Shown here piece by piece: positions 37,996-50,240 of a stretch of 64,000 bases of DNA. Source of the stretch: Paratinospora sagittata (Eukaryota > Streptophyta > Magnoliopsida > Ranunculales > Menispermaceae); NCBI GenBank assembly GCA_035771175.1, contig CM069603.1, forward strand, positions 26,822,286 through 26,886,285. The letters run 5' to 3'. Every line of letters starts with the position of its first letter. Position 1 is the stretch's first letter. Below the pieces are notes generated by a model. That model was not told the origin of the DNA, searched no databases, and worked only from the letters and a program-made list of their open reading frames with translations. Both the position numbers and the translations under genes were made by a program.

Positions 37996-39229
37996 ATGGC
38001 AGGACAGTGCTCAACTAGCTAAGATACACCGACAGACCACCATTGTTTAGAAAAGAAAATTTCATGAGTGGAAGATTCTCATGAAAACATTTATGAGATC
38101 ACAATATGTTGATTTTTTGGAAATGGTTGAAAATGGCTATACTCTTCCTGACAAGCCAACTGAGCTTTGGACAACTCAGGAAAGAGTAGAGTATCGTCTA
38201 AATTCCAAGGCGATGTATGCCTTATTTTGTAGTCTCTCGGATAGCGAGTTAGATCAAGTCAGTGAATGTGAGACTGCAAAAGAATCATGGGAATTGCTTC
38301 ATTTGGTTCACTGTGAGCCACTTGATAAGAAAGAATCATGGCTCAGAGATATAGACATAAGATTTGAAGATTTCAATATTCCTGAAAATGAACCAATTGA
38401 AGAGGCGTGTTCTAGATTTAGATAAATTCTTGAAGACTTAAAGGATTTGGATCAAGAGATACCATCTGGGATTAGCATCGTTTGCTTTGTTGACAAACTT
38501 CCAAATTATTGGGCTGAAAAACTTACAAGCATAGCATAAGTGTTTAATCCATGGGAATTCACCTTGGAAGAGTTTTGCAACTTACTGATATCTATAGAAG
38601 CCAAGGATGATACAACAATAAGAACTGGAGAGCTTAATAGATCGCGTGAAAATTTCAAGTTCTTACATGAGGAAACAGTTGATGAGGGACTTGATAGGTT
38701 GATGGAATTAACAAGTGATTTGCAAAGTTATGGAATAACCTATCCTCATCATATATTGGTTAAGCATTTCTTAGAGGGTTTCCCGGACAAATGGAAGTAC
38801 AAAGTCGACATTATTGAGATTTTTGGCGATCCATTTAACAATAGCTTTGAGAGAATTCTTTATGTGTTAAGCAAACTCAAAACCTCTTCAGAAGAAAGTG
38901 AAGCTTCATCAAAAAGAAGAGAAATGCTTGCCAACTTACCAAGTAATGATGACAGAGATAGAATGGATGAAAGTGAAACATCATCATTGGTAAATGATCA
39001 GTACGATGAAGAAGAACAAGTTAAGGATGACCAATCGCTAAGTGCCATATCCAGTGGTTCACTCATTTACACCTCAACTGATGAAGACGGAGATCTGAAT
39101 ATTCAAATACGCATTCGAAGGTTTCCAAAGATTCCAAGATGGAAGTTGTGGATTAGGAAACTACTTGGATGCAGCAAAGACTCGAATAACACAACTCATG
39201 ATCAAAATGCAAGTTTCGAGGTTCCTTGA
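37996..39229 (+). pseudogene. Family A gag-like ORF with repeated C-terminal half
   Basis: The reading starts at ATG 37996 (MAGQCS), has an early stop and frameshift, then runs in one frame from about 38045 to a stop at 39229, broken only by stops at 38423-38425 and 38537-38539. The N-terminal part reads like copia Gag (PLFRKENFHEWKILM, then ENGY). Two related segments follow, RF..ILEDLKDLDQEIP..VDKLPNYW and DRLMELTSDLQSYGI..KHFLEGFPDKW, suggesting a duplicated Gag C-terminal half. The tail is acidic, then strongly basic (RIRRFPKIPRWKLWIRK). No CCHC zinc knuckle is present and no protease follows. The last 690 bp (38540-39229) are uninterrupted. Confidence 0.75.
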
Positions 39230-40189
39230 AGTGCTTCATGATCGGTCTTCGCTTGTGGGTAACACTTCTATTTAAATTTCAAATATTGTTATTGTGTTAT
39301 TCCACAAATGGCCTGAACATATCTTCCTATGCATAAATTAATTGTGTATTAAGAGATACGTCTATGTTGAAGCATTTAATATCCATTTAAGCATGATACT
39401 TGTAATATCATTTTTATTGCATACATCATGTTATTGATGAGTACTATATACTCGCTTGAGTGATGAGTGCGTTGGATAAACTTTTCATGTCATACTATGC
39501 CTAATTACAATATTTGTATGATTTTGAAAATATCTTAGGCTTAATTAAAAAGATTATCATATCTTATTGCCTATTCTTCAAACTTAATTGATTTGATCAT
39601 GTTATGAATTATGTTTATTTTGATCATTGATTAAGATATGTAATGTGTACATGTGTATCTTGTGAGCTTGCTAGAATTGATTATCATATGTTCACATGGA
39701 GAATTTTCATCTATATTAAATGGATCATGTGTCTCAAATTTTTATGTGTATTAATCCATTTAATATTGAACTATGTTATTGAGCATTGATACTTAATTGA
39801 TATTATGATATTTGCTCAATTTGAATGGAAGTATGTATATTGAACTTTATATATTCTCTCAGTTCCAATGTATTCATGTGAATGTGTGTATGATTATTTT
39901 ATGATCACTTGAATATGTCATCTATGATAATTTTGCATGTATTATACTTAATAATCTTGCATGTATTATTTTCAATAATGATGCATGATTCATTACTGTT
40001 AATCTTGTATGAATTATTGTTGATGTACTTGTGTGTGTGTTAATTTTGTGTGAATGATTTTGGTTATAGTGTTGTTATCATTTGATGTGTGTATCATTCA
40101 CTTAGAAATGACCAAACTTTTCTTGAATAATCATCAATTATCAATTTAATCAAAGTAGAAATCAAGAAAATCAAAATTAAAGTATTTAA
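39230..40189. other. AT-rich noncoding internal region of family A
   Basis: About 960 bp of AT-rich sequence with TGTGTATG-like runs. No reading frame or recognised domain was seen. In an autonomous copia element pol would sit here. Confidence 0.55.
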
Positions 40190-40699
40190 GTGTTTTGTGT
40201 TCTTAAGGAACGCGCTCATCTGCATGAATACCAGAACATGTTCCGCAGAGAACACAGGAACACGTTCTTCTTAAGAGGAACACGTTCCTTAAGACTGATA
40301 ATAGATCAGTCTCACAACCCGAGAGCTCATTTCTTCCTCTCTCACCCGATTTTCTTAACCCCCATTTTTAGGGTTTTGATTGTTCCAAACACATTCCCAC
40401 TCATTACAATCATCAAATTCATCATTTTTATTGCCAAAAACACATCAAAATCCATTCATTTTCCATGAAAACTGTTATTTTATTTTTTTATTTTTTTATT
40501 TTTTTATTTTTCATGTTTTTCAATTTCATATTTCTCCTTTGCTTTTCAATGGAAATTCAAGTTTCATAGCTTGTTTTTCTCATCCCCATCCCGTCCTCGA
40601 TTCTTCACCTTCATTACGACTCGTTTCGTCTCCGTTTTCACCGCATTTTCACTCAAAACTCTTGTGGTACCTTTGTTTGCACATATAGTGTTTGCCAAA
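40190..40699 (+). promoter_or_regulatory. Possible internal promoter/leader for the second ORF
   Basis: It holds GGAACGCG-type motifs (40207, 40258, 40278), the same motif family as in the LTR promoter, followed by a ttagggttttgattg stretch, T-rich leader-like sequence and the ATG at 40700. No clear TATA box was found. A promoter role is inferred from the order of parts. Confidence 0.35.
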
Positions 40700-42535
40700 A
40701 TGCCTCCACGAAAAACAACCATTTCAAAACGTCAATTGGAGATCGGCGAATCCTCCACACCTGCACCCAAGCCTACACGGCAATGTGTAGAGGTTGGGGA
40801 GTCCTCCACACCCACTCCACTTTCGACAAAAATACCTCGTGCCTCATGACCACCTCCTCACGAGCCCTCACCTTCATTACCATCATCTTCATCCTCACGG
40901 ATGATGATGTCACACTTTCCTCACCCGCAGCTTCACCCAAATCACGACCTCTACTTTTAGAGGTTGTCGTCTGACCCTCGACACTTGACGTCTCGCTCCG
41001 AGTGTCTAAGTAGATTTTGGCTTCACGAGGATACATATGCCTCTTTTCACCCACTTTATTGAGATGAGATAGGAGCGGTTCCTTTCTCATGGTGATACTA
41101 TTTATACTGAGTTCGTTCGAGTTTTCGACTTCGGGCCTACTCTTGTTCCCGGCATTGACCCACTTCACTATCACTCCAGGATTTTGTGTATCGATATAGA
41201 TATATCTCCATCCATTCAGGATGATATATTTGGTTTTTTCTTTGTTGATCCTATTTTTTCCTACTCTAGGGAGGATGACGAGATCATCTTTCCTAACTAC
41301 AACCGGATCATAGCGCTGAGGACCAAGTTGGGAGTGGAGCCTAGACATGGGGTGTTGACGATATCCAACACCATCTTCGAACTTTGACTCAAGATCTTCC
41401 ACAACATCATAAAGCCTCTTGATGCCTTTTTGCTTTGATGCATACACAGTCGCACCAGTATTCGTCTGTCCCATGTTATCCTTAATCACATCACCGGGAC
41501 ACGGCATTACACTAGGGCATTGCCCTATGGCGCTTTAGTGACTCTGCTCGCTAATCGCGTTGGAGTTGATTTTATGGGCTTCAGGATTTCAACGAAGCCA
41601 AACAAGACAAAATTTATTGGAGAAAACACTATCTGATCACTCGGATATCAGTGGGTAGGATGCATCCGAGATTGGGTGCATATCTCTAGTAAACGTCAGG
41701 GGGAGGGCACCAAATTTATTTTGTTTGATCCTCAGAAGGAGCAGCTAAAGCTTGACACAGAGGAAGCAGGGCGTCCACCTCCAATAGCTTGTCCGAGTAG
41801 AAGAGGAGCAGCACCAGTCCAGCCCCAAGTTGTCGCACCCTCTAGACGTGGCCATGGTAGAGTGAGATTATCAGATGCCGGTGCTTCATCTTCAGGCATC
41901 GCGCCACCAGTAGATAAACCAGGCTCGCCATCTTCAGCTCTTTCATATCCAATTCTAGATGTTGATGGACATACGAGACTAGCAACAGATATTGTTTTCT
42001 TCCTTCTCCGCTATGAAGAGGAAGTTACGATGATCTGGCCTTAGATGTTCGTGCTCATGGAGCCCTTCTTCAGATTCTACTCGATCGATTTACAGTTGAC
42101 GAGACTCATGGGTTTAGCTTCAATCAAGAGGATATCTTTGGCGACATAGAGCAGCTCGCACCATCACCCAGCTTTCATCGGCCTCCTGCGCCTCTTTGTC
42201 CCGCTTTAGCTTCTGATCCCACCTCCAGTTCTTCTCTAATAGTCACTGCCTTAGCTCTGATCCCTTTATTAGAAGCACCTCCGAGGATTCCCACTCCCAG
42301 GTTGCATCCTTCATTTGCTTTGGCTGACTCATATTTGGATTTAGTGTTCTCACTTCCACACATTTCTCCACCATCTCCGGGCTGTGATCTAGTTATCCAC
42401 TTTGGCTCCTTATTTGCTACCTCATTTGCTGCTACAGTTGTTATACCTGATAGAGATGCTGGCACCACCCCCACGAAGGATGATGCCCCGACCTCACTGA
42501 ATATATTTGCTGGGCTAGGATCTCTTGATCCTTGA
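40700..42535 (+). pseudogene. Second ORF of family A, plant-transposon-protein-like
   Basis: Starts MPPRKTTISKRQLEIGESST, a low-complexity Ser/Thr/Pro start. Later fragments in changing frames read VRVFDFGPTLVPGIDP, then HYTRALPYGALVTLLANRVGVDF, then KFILFDPQKEQL, and a Pro/Ser-rich C-terminus ending at 42535. The central block resembles the putative plant transposon protein ORFs found in many non-autonomous plant retroelements (compare Pfam Transposase_32; from memory, not searched). At least three frame changes (about 40850, 41390 and 42025) and a stop near 41632 break it. Function unknown. Confidence 0.55.
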
Positions 42536-43036
42536 TCATCACCTTCGTCATAGGCACACCCTCTTTTTGATGTTTCAAAAGGGGGGGAGATTAGTATGAT
42601 TGACTAGATCATTCTATGCACATACTCAGGAGGAGAGTTTATACACTCAGGAGGAGTGTTTGGAGTTGGACATACAATTTGGAGATGTTTTGTATTTGTT
42701 TTGTTACACTTTTGTACTCATTGTGTACTTATGTTATTTGTGCTTTATTTTTTGATTTACTCATCTATGATGATCACATGTATATATTTGATTTGACTAT
42801 ATTGAAATGCATGTACATTTTGTGCTTATTGATCATATTTTTTTTATATTTTTGTTGGTATCTGATTGATTATTCTCCACATGGTATTGAATGTGAAATC
42901 TTTTATTAAGTGGTATGTTATTAAATGTGGCATGATAAAATAATTTACCTAACTCATTCATTCACTTGAGAAATCATGCTTCTTGCTTCAATCAGGCCAA
43001 TAGTGAATTTGTTTGAAATCATAAAAAATGGGAGAT
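42536..43036 (+). other. Family A 3' untranslated internal region and polypurine tract
   Basis: The region has a purine run near 42580 (aaaagggggggagatta), repeated actcaggaggag motifs, an AT-rich stretch, and a polypurine tract aaaaaatgggaga (about 43023-43035) directly before the 3' LTR. Confidence 0.65.
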
Positions 43037-43316
43037 TGTTGATGTAACTACTCTCACCCAGTTTTGTTTTGATGATTGCAAACAACATACTTGTGATAAC
43101 TAATCTCTTTAACGTAGTTGTTTCAGTGCTAACTAGATATATGAAACGGACTCAACTGTATTGTCAAAGCATGTGGAAGGAACAACACCTTACGAAGACT
43201 CAAGAGCTTCATCGTTTTATTTCCTTATTAGAATCTTCGTGTTGTAGAGTAACATTTACATGTTTCAACCACAACATGATTTGCATCTTTTCTAAAATCA
43301 TTCATATAGTTTATTA
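43037..43316 (+). mobile_element. Family A 3' LTR, left part
   Basis: First 280 bp of the 3' LTR, from TGTTGATGTAAC to the family B insertion site. It ends with tatta, the target sequence duplicated at 55267-55271. Confidence 0.88.
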
Positions 43317-45249
43317 TGTTGAACCAATTATCTTTATGTCCCTTACGAGAATATGTCCCTATTATGAAAGATTTTGATGATTACAAAACTACATTATGTT
43401 CATGACATTACTGCACACATGGCATATCTAATCTCACTTGAAGGTATCAAAGATTCAATGATGCATGGCGAACGTATTAAAATATCTTCTTGAAGACCAT
43501 GATCGTTTGAAGATGTTTATTTGTATGATTAGATTATGATAGGTTGTAGGACCTTCTATGCCATGTGATTTAGTAATATGCATGCCTGCATGTTTTAATC
43601 GATTGGTTGCATATTTGATTTAATCCGGTTACTTTATGTTTTATCATGTTTTAACCGAGAAATCAAAAACTGCTTTTATAAAGTCTTTCAGGACGCTAAT
43701 GTTTTAGCAACACTCTCTTGGACCTGATGAGTCAAGATACCGATAAAATGTTAAGACGTTCAAGGTTGAATTGATCTGATTAATAAGGACGCTTACTTGT
43801 TAGTAGTGACATTTCTCTTATTAACCTTTGAGAATGTCAGTACGTTGACTTAGTTTCAACTCGCTGAAATATTTTCTTTTATCTTTAAGAGATTTCTATC
43901 TTTAAGGACGCTGATAAGTTATAAGTTGAATGAATTATTAGGACGCTACTTGTGTAGGAGCACCCTCATCTTTAGAATCAACCTAAGTAATTTTCAAGAC
44001 GTTCACCGTCCGTCAGCACACTTAAACATTGTTTTAAAACTGTTTTTCATAGTTCAAGACACTTACTCTTGAGTAGCGCCCTCATATGTTTTGCGTTTTA
44101 AAACCAAGCAGCACGCTTACTACGACATAGCGCCCTCATGCTTTAAGTCGTTTAATTGTCAAAGAAAGTCAGGACGCTTACCATTTAGTAGCGCCCTCAC
44201 TTCATTGTTCAGTAGAACACTGATGTTCTTTAAACGCCCCCAAAGGAACAAAACGACAGAAAAGATATTTTCGTTGTTCTGACGTTACTGCCGTTTTTGT
44301 TAACCTTTTTCAGAAACATACGAATACTTTTTAGAACTTTTCAGAATCGTACAACAACTTTTCAGAATTTTTTAAAATGTTCTAAAACTTTGTCAGAACA
44401 TTCCTTTTTCATGAAAGGATTAGATGTTTCAGGTGCTATCGTCGTAATATGCATTAAGCTAAATCGATCCATGTCTGGAAAAAATGTTAACGTTATATTG
44501 GAAATAACTTAGAGCGCCAAAATTACCAAGTCCATTGCACCTCTGTTATTCCTATATATACATGTTGCCTCAGAGTAGAAAAACTAACTAATGAAATATG
44601 AAACTGATATTCATTCAAAATGTATTGACAGTTTTCGTTTGTACGAAAACACTTTTTGAAAGCTAGTCTTCTTTCACTTGTGCTTGAACTTACGATCTTT
44701 TGAAAGGAAAACTTCAAGTCTTCTGGGTTGATCGATCTTCTTCTTCATTATTTCAAAAACCCATCGACGAAAACCAAAGCTATTTGAACCTATTTTCAGC
44801 ATAAACATCATCATACATATTTCGTTAAATCTGTGGCAACAAAAGGTTCAATCCAAAGCGTTGTAAGTATCACTTTGATTCTGAGTAAAGGGAACCATAT
44901 CTCATTCTATAATCATATTGTAGTGGCGGGTAAGTCACTGAGTTAAAGCAAGTGTTGCTCAAAGTTGTAAGCGGTCTTCTCACACTAGTAAGTTGAGAAT
45001 AGGTTCTCTCTCACCTGTAAGTAGAGAAGGTCCATAGTGGAGTTTGAACAAATTCTAACTGAGGAGGTTAGGTAGTGGATGTAGGCGCGGTCGAACCACT
45101 ATAAATCTTGCATTGTCCCATTTACATTTACTATATCTCATTGTTATACTTTGTTTAATTTGCTTTCACTATTCCGCACAATTAAAAGAAAGGTTAAAAT
45201 CTGCTAAATGTCCAATTCACTCTCCCTCTTGGACACATCTGGGCCAACA
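43317..45249 (+). mobile_element. Family B 5' LTR
   Basis: Starts TGTTGAACCAATTATC and ends CATCTGGGCCAACA. It holds repeated CAGGACGCT...AGCGCCCTC motifs (about 43686-44210), TATATATA at 44553-44560, hairpin TTCTCA/TGAGAA (44977-44999), TAGTGG/CCACTA hairpin (45073-45101) and terminal hairpin GTCCAA/TTGGAC (45210-45234). Confidence 0.9.
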
Positions 45250-45266
45250 ATTGGTATCAGTGCAGG
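45250..45266 (+). other. Primer binding site, family B
   Basis: attggtatcagtgcagg follows the LTR end and matches the tRNA-Met-type site with one change (gtgc for gagc). Confidence 0.82.
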
Positions 45267-45302
45267 TTAACCATCAAAGTATCTAACCATCTTTGATTGA
45301 GT

Positions 45303-45497
45303 ATGGCAGGACAAAACGAAAGAAGCACTTATCTCTCAGGTGAAGGAAACTCTGCCAACCAACCACCACTGTTCAAGAGAGAAAACTATTCACATTGAAA
45401 AACTTAGATTAGATATTACCTTAAAGCTCAAGATTTAGAGATGTGGGATGTTGTGACACACGGCTGTCCAACGCCTACTAAAATAGTAGATGGTGCT
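45303..45497 (+). pseudogene. Family B gag, N-terminal part
   Basis: ATG 45303 opens MAGQNERSTYLS and reaches PLFKRENYSH, the typical copia Gag start. Two stops follow close together (at positions where the family has Trp and a basic residue), then YLKAQDLEMWDVVTHGCPTPTK. The frame is cut by the solo LTR at 45498. The rest of gag resumes at 48463. Confidence 0.85.
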
Positions 45498-46215
45498 TGT
45501 GGCGACCCCGCGCCCCGGACCACCAACCCCGCAGGGAATGGCGTGCGGAATGCCGGGGCGGGACGCCCGGCGTAGGCATCTCCGACCACTCCTCAACTCC
45601 CGTGAGGTGGTTGAGACCCTACAAGCCTTATCCCAAACATCGATATGATATCAAAAGGTATTAAACAAAACTACCCACCGTATTAATCATCCAAGACAAG
45701 AGATAATCCATAAAAATGAACCATAAATAAAATCATAATCCCTACAGTCCATTAAAATTGACATAGACATAAAATCTAAAATTGTGGGTACAAATAAAAA
45801 CCGTCATATGCCCACATAGTCTATCTAACAAGTCCCAACTCACCCATACTACAATGTGGTAAGTGTTATAATTACATAATCCAAAACATAATACTTAATA
45901 ATTTAAAACACAATTCAATCAAAATGCCTCTCAACTCACATAGAGGACTTGGATTCTCTCACAGGCAAGGCCCTCAAGATATGACTACTCCCTTGCCCTT
46001 ATTCGGGACAGAAGGACCTGAAAGAGGAAAATGAGGGTGAGCCAACGATGCCCAGTGAATAGAATTCAAATATGCTATCAATACTCATCAATAAAAACCA
46101 TGTATGCATGTCAATGTGTAGCATGATTAATAGCTCATAACATATAGATATCAAGCATTTATAATAAGTTCGATGCAAGTAAAAGTTTATCAATTTGGAT
46201 CCACATTCCACATGC

Positions 46216-46325
46216 CTTGGGTTACTAGTCCACGTCTATTTCACCGTGCCGTTGATCCCAATCATGTTTACTTGGGTTACTAGTCCACGTCTATTTCACC
46301 GTGCCGTTGATCCCAATCATTTCCT
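46216..46325. repeat. 55-bp tandem duplication inside family D LTR
   Basis: A cttgggttactagtccacg unit is repeated with a 55-bp step (46216 and 46271), nearly identical over about 50 bp. Confidence 0.8.
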
Positions 46326-47209
46326 TCTTAAAACCCTCCTATGACAAGGTCAAGTCCCCCTATTAGCCAGATAGATGGGCCCAACCAAAGTCATAAGGTT
46401 TTCTCAAATCAATGCATCATTCAAAACATTAGAACACATTCATGCTTTCAACATACAATATATATAAGTGATATGATGACATAAATGATATAATCATAAG
46501 TGAAGCCTACTCACAACCAAGCCTCGCGAGAGTATTTAATCACACACGACCACCAAACCGAATCAACCCAATCAAGATCCTGAAACATACATCAATATCC
46601 TACCATACATCAATTTCTATGCTCAATTACATAGACATTACAAATCAACCCTAAATCAGCCCACATATAATTAATAGGCCTAAATCCCATTTAATCCCAT
46701 CATTCAACTCAAATCACATGACTTAGGCCTCTAATGCATAGTTCTCATTCATAAACCATTCTATTAATCAAAAATACTGATTTTCAATTCCTTAGGCATA
46801 AACATGTCCAAATTTGGGTCACTTGATCACAAGTAGGCCTAACCCATGATATGGTCACAACCACCAAATCAGTAGCATAATCAACCCTAATCATGCTTAA
46901 TTAAACATAAGTTGCATCAATTCAATGATTCTAAGCCAAAAGCATCAAAAGCCCTAAAATATGAAATTTTCCATACTTAGGCCATATTGTCGATTTACAC
47001 TAGGTCGCCATGTTCAGCCATGTATATCACTGATTTTGCATCATGGGTTCATCCACAATGGCAACTAGGTCAACATAGTTGACATGCAAGCTATTTGGAA
47101 AGGTCTAAGTTCATATTCTAAATGTAGGTCTAATACAAACAACCCTACCAATTCTTCACATGTATTATTCTGTTCAGATGTATCAATCTACCAACAGAAA
47201 TATGTAATC

Positions 47210-47860
47210 ACAAAATCAACCGTACAGATTGAAGTATGTGAAGAAACAAACCTTCTGTCCAAATATCAGCCCAATCCAACGGTGGACCCAAAAGATATGT
47301 ATCTTTGATGAGCAAGTGTCTAATCAGACAGTTTCTCCTTTCCTGCTGCAAATACCCAAACTAAGATGGCTATATCACACGAAATAATTAACGTATAAAT
47401 ATTTCCACCGTTCAGAATACAGAAATATCTGTTGTAAACTACATACTCAAATTTGATATCCATCCAACGGTACGTTGAGGAGATCTACAAGTTTTACCGA
47501 AACGGAACGAGAAACCCAGAAATTCCGACCAGCTTTGTTTCAGAGGTTATATCTCTTAGCACAAGCTTCTAATTACGATCTCAACCGTTCAGAATGTATA
47601 AATATCAGTTATAAACTACATACCCAAATTTAATAACCATCTAACGGTAGATTTAGGAGATCTATAAGTTTGAGCGAAATAGTGCGAGAAATCCAGACTT
47701 TTCGGCCAGCTTTGTTTGAGAGGTTAGATCTCTCAGAAGAAACCTCTGATCAAGATCTCCACCGACCAGAATGAAGAATCATAAGCTACGAACGTGCTGA
47801 CAAAATTTGAGCTCAATCTGACCGTAAATTCCAAAGATCCACTTCTTTGATGAAAATCTC
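47210..47860. repeat. 177-bp tandem repeats inside family D LTR
   Basis: The block around accgttcagaat recurs at 47407, 47584 and (degenerate) 47761, and ccagctttgttt at 47529 and 47706, giving a 177-bp period. A weaker unit may begin near 47219. Confidence 0.75.
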
Positions 47861-48462
47861 GCAGGGTTCTTACTCCTGCAACTCTCTCCTTCTTTCTCTT
47901 CTTCTTTCCTTTCTCTTCTTTTCTTTCTCTTCTTCTTTCTTTTCTCTCCACTCACCTCTTTCTAGCACTTCCTTGATTCCCTCCTTGATTCTCTCCTTGA
48001 TTCTCTCCTTGTTTTCCTCTCCTTGGTTCCCTCCACTCATTCTAGCACTTCCTTGAAGAAGACAAGTGGGCATTGGACACTTGTCCACTTTCATGCACCA
48101 ACCTTCACATGTGTTGGTCTCATACTACCCATACCAACCACATGTATTTTAAATGTCCAATCCATTTAATACACCAAATCTTCAATTTCATTTATCCTTT
48201 TATTCCATCAATCCTAACCCATATCAATTCATGGTTTAATGAGCCCATGCATAAATCATAACATATGCATTATACTTTAATTTAACATGACTCATATACA
48301 ATTTATGATACATATATTTATATACATTATCAAGCATCAACTATACAAACATTAAACAATCATCAAACAAACACCAAACATATCAAGGCAACACGCAGAG
48401 TTTGGGCAAAATGCAATTGGGTTATGGGCTAGATGAAATAATTTTCGGGGCGTCACAGTGCT

Positions 48463-49865
48463 ACTGTCCCAAAGGATATAGACGAATGGAGTGCTAAAGA
48501 AAATATAAGAAAACTATTGAATAACCAAGTTGTAACGTTTTGTTTTGCATTTTATTAGTCGAAGAGTTCAATAAAGTTAGTGCGTGTGAAACTGCTAAGG
48601 AAATCTAGAAGAAGTTAGAAGTCACCCACGAAGGAACTTTGCAAGTTAAAAAGGCAAAGCTCCAACTGTTAGTTGAAAAATATGAAACCTATAAGATGAA
48701 GGAAACTGATTCGATAGCTGAAGCCATTGCTCGATTTACAACAAACATCAATGAGATGAAGAACCTAGGAAAAATCTATGACTAAAAAGAAACTGTTAGA
48801 AAATTTCTAAGAGGTCTACCCAAAGCATGGGAACCCAAGGCCACAGCCATAGAAGAAGCCAAGAATCTGGTTGAATACACTTTTGATGAACTGTGTGGTT
48901 CATTAATGGTTCATGAAATGAAGCTAAAAGAGACAATGTGTTCGGTCAAGATTGAGGAAAAAGAAAAGAAATCAATTACCCTCAATGCTGAAACTGATTC
49001 TGAAAATGATTCAAACTCAGAAGATGACATGGTTATGTTATCTATAAAGTTTAATAAGTTACTTAGGAGAAAGAGTAAGAATAACTCTTACTCAAGGTTT
49101 CACAAAGGAAATAAACATGAGTCTAAACCTGTAGAGTTAATATGTTACGGTTGTAACAAACCAGGTCATATAAAGAGTGAATGCCTCATAAAATATAAGA
49201 AGAACACCAGCTCTAACAGAAAAGACAAGAAAGTTCTCAAAGCCACATGGGATGATTCAAGCTCAAGCGAATATGAAGTGGATTCAGATCACATGGCTAC
49301 ATTATGCGTAATGGCAAGCACAGAGGTAAAAACTGAACCTCCTGACAAATCACATGAGTTCAACATTTATATTCATGAGTTTAAGTCAAAACTTAGTAAA
49401 GAGATTAAGAAGAATGAAAAACATAAGCATAGTCTTGAAAAAGCTCTTGAGGAAATTGAATTCCAACAAGAAGAGTTAGACGGGTTGTCTCTAGATAATG
49501 AACAACTTAAGAATGTTGTTGGGAAACTAAAAAATGAAAATGAAACTCGTAGAAAAGAAAAGGAAGACCTGCACTGCACAGTGATTAAATTCACAAATGG
49601 TCGAAAGATATTTGACATGATGTTAGGATCACAAAAATGTGCATTCGACAAGACTGGACTAGGCTACACTCATGGGTCTAAACAAAAGGAGTACGACACC
49701 GTACTGACCAAGAAACCAAAATGCAACAAATGTCATAGGGAAGGTCATACAATACTCAGATGCAATGTCTTACGTAGAAAGAAAAGAAAATATGCATGGA
49801 TTGAAAAATATGTTCTTATCGATGCTAACATGCATGGACCCAAACAAGCATGGGTACCAAAGTGA
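48463..49865 (+). pseudogene. Family B gag, C-terminal part with two zinc knuckles
   Basis: Continues gag after the solo LTR. After frame breaks, one frame runs from about 48715 to TGA 49863-49865 with a stop at 48783-48785; the open stretch 48906-49865 encodes 319 residues. It shows the KFLRGLPKAWEPKATAI Gag core, a CCHC knuckle CYGCNKPGHIKSEC (49143-49184), a Lys/Glu-rich coiled-coil stretch (about 49360-49570) and a second CCHC knuckle CNKCHREGHTILRC (49722-49763). It ends in an AWVPK motif that usually leads into protease. Zinc knuckles bind RNA in Gag. Confidence 0.88.
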
Positions 49866-50240
49866 AAAATATTTTATGTTGCGTAGATATGCAAAAACGA
49901 AGATGTACAGTATCTAAACAACGGCCGTTCCAGGCACATGTCTAGAGATAGATCTAACTTTCCGATCCTTGAAAAGAAGAAAGGAGGAAAGGTCACCTTT
50001 GGAGACGATAGCAAAGGTGATATTGAAGGCATTGGAACTATTGGTAACGATTCTCTATCCATATCTGATGTACTTTATGTTAAAGGGCTGAAGCATAATC
50101 TTTTGAGCATAAGTCAATTATGTGACAAAGGTTATGACATTTCATTTGAGGCAAATAGGTGTATTGTCAAGCATGTTGATAAAACTGTTGCATTCATGGC
50201 ATCTAGAATTAAGAATGTGTATTGCACAAAACTTCAATGA
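49866..50240 (+). pseudogene. Family B protease region
   Basis: Same frame as gag, after stops at 49863 and 49885. The active-site region reads YLNNGRSRHMSRD (49911-49949), where copia proteases have LDSGCSRHM: the catalytic Asp is Asn and the following Ser is Asn. Downstream VTFGDDSKGDIEGIG and GLKHNLLSISQLCDKGY are the normal linker to integrase. It is inactive by inspection. Confidence 0.85.

Larger units (their letters stand above)
45498..48457 (-). mobile_element. Solo LTR, Ty3/gypsy-like (family D)
   Basis: A 2960-bp insertion with perfect 5-bp target duplication GTGCT (45493-45497 and 48458-48462). Its minus strand begins TGTGACGCCCCG and ends CGGGGTCGCCACA, ends typical of plant chromovirus (Tekay-like) LTRs. 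No primer site, polypurine tract or protein domain was seen, so it is read as a solo LTR. A GC-rich end (45505-45580) contrasts with the AT-rich body. It is the youngest layer in its nest, because it interrupts gag of B. Confidence 0.75.

Noticed and set aside
40773..41507. 244-codon open frame on the minus strand.
   Set aside because: It lies antisense to the degenerate second ORF of family A, whose plus-strand frames carry recognisable segments. The minus frame has no recognisable motif.
47733..48094. Lys/Glu/Arg-rich minus-strand frames.
   Set aside because: Artefacts of a ttctcttctttc-type tract near the end of the family D LTR.
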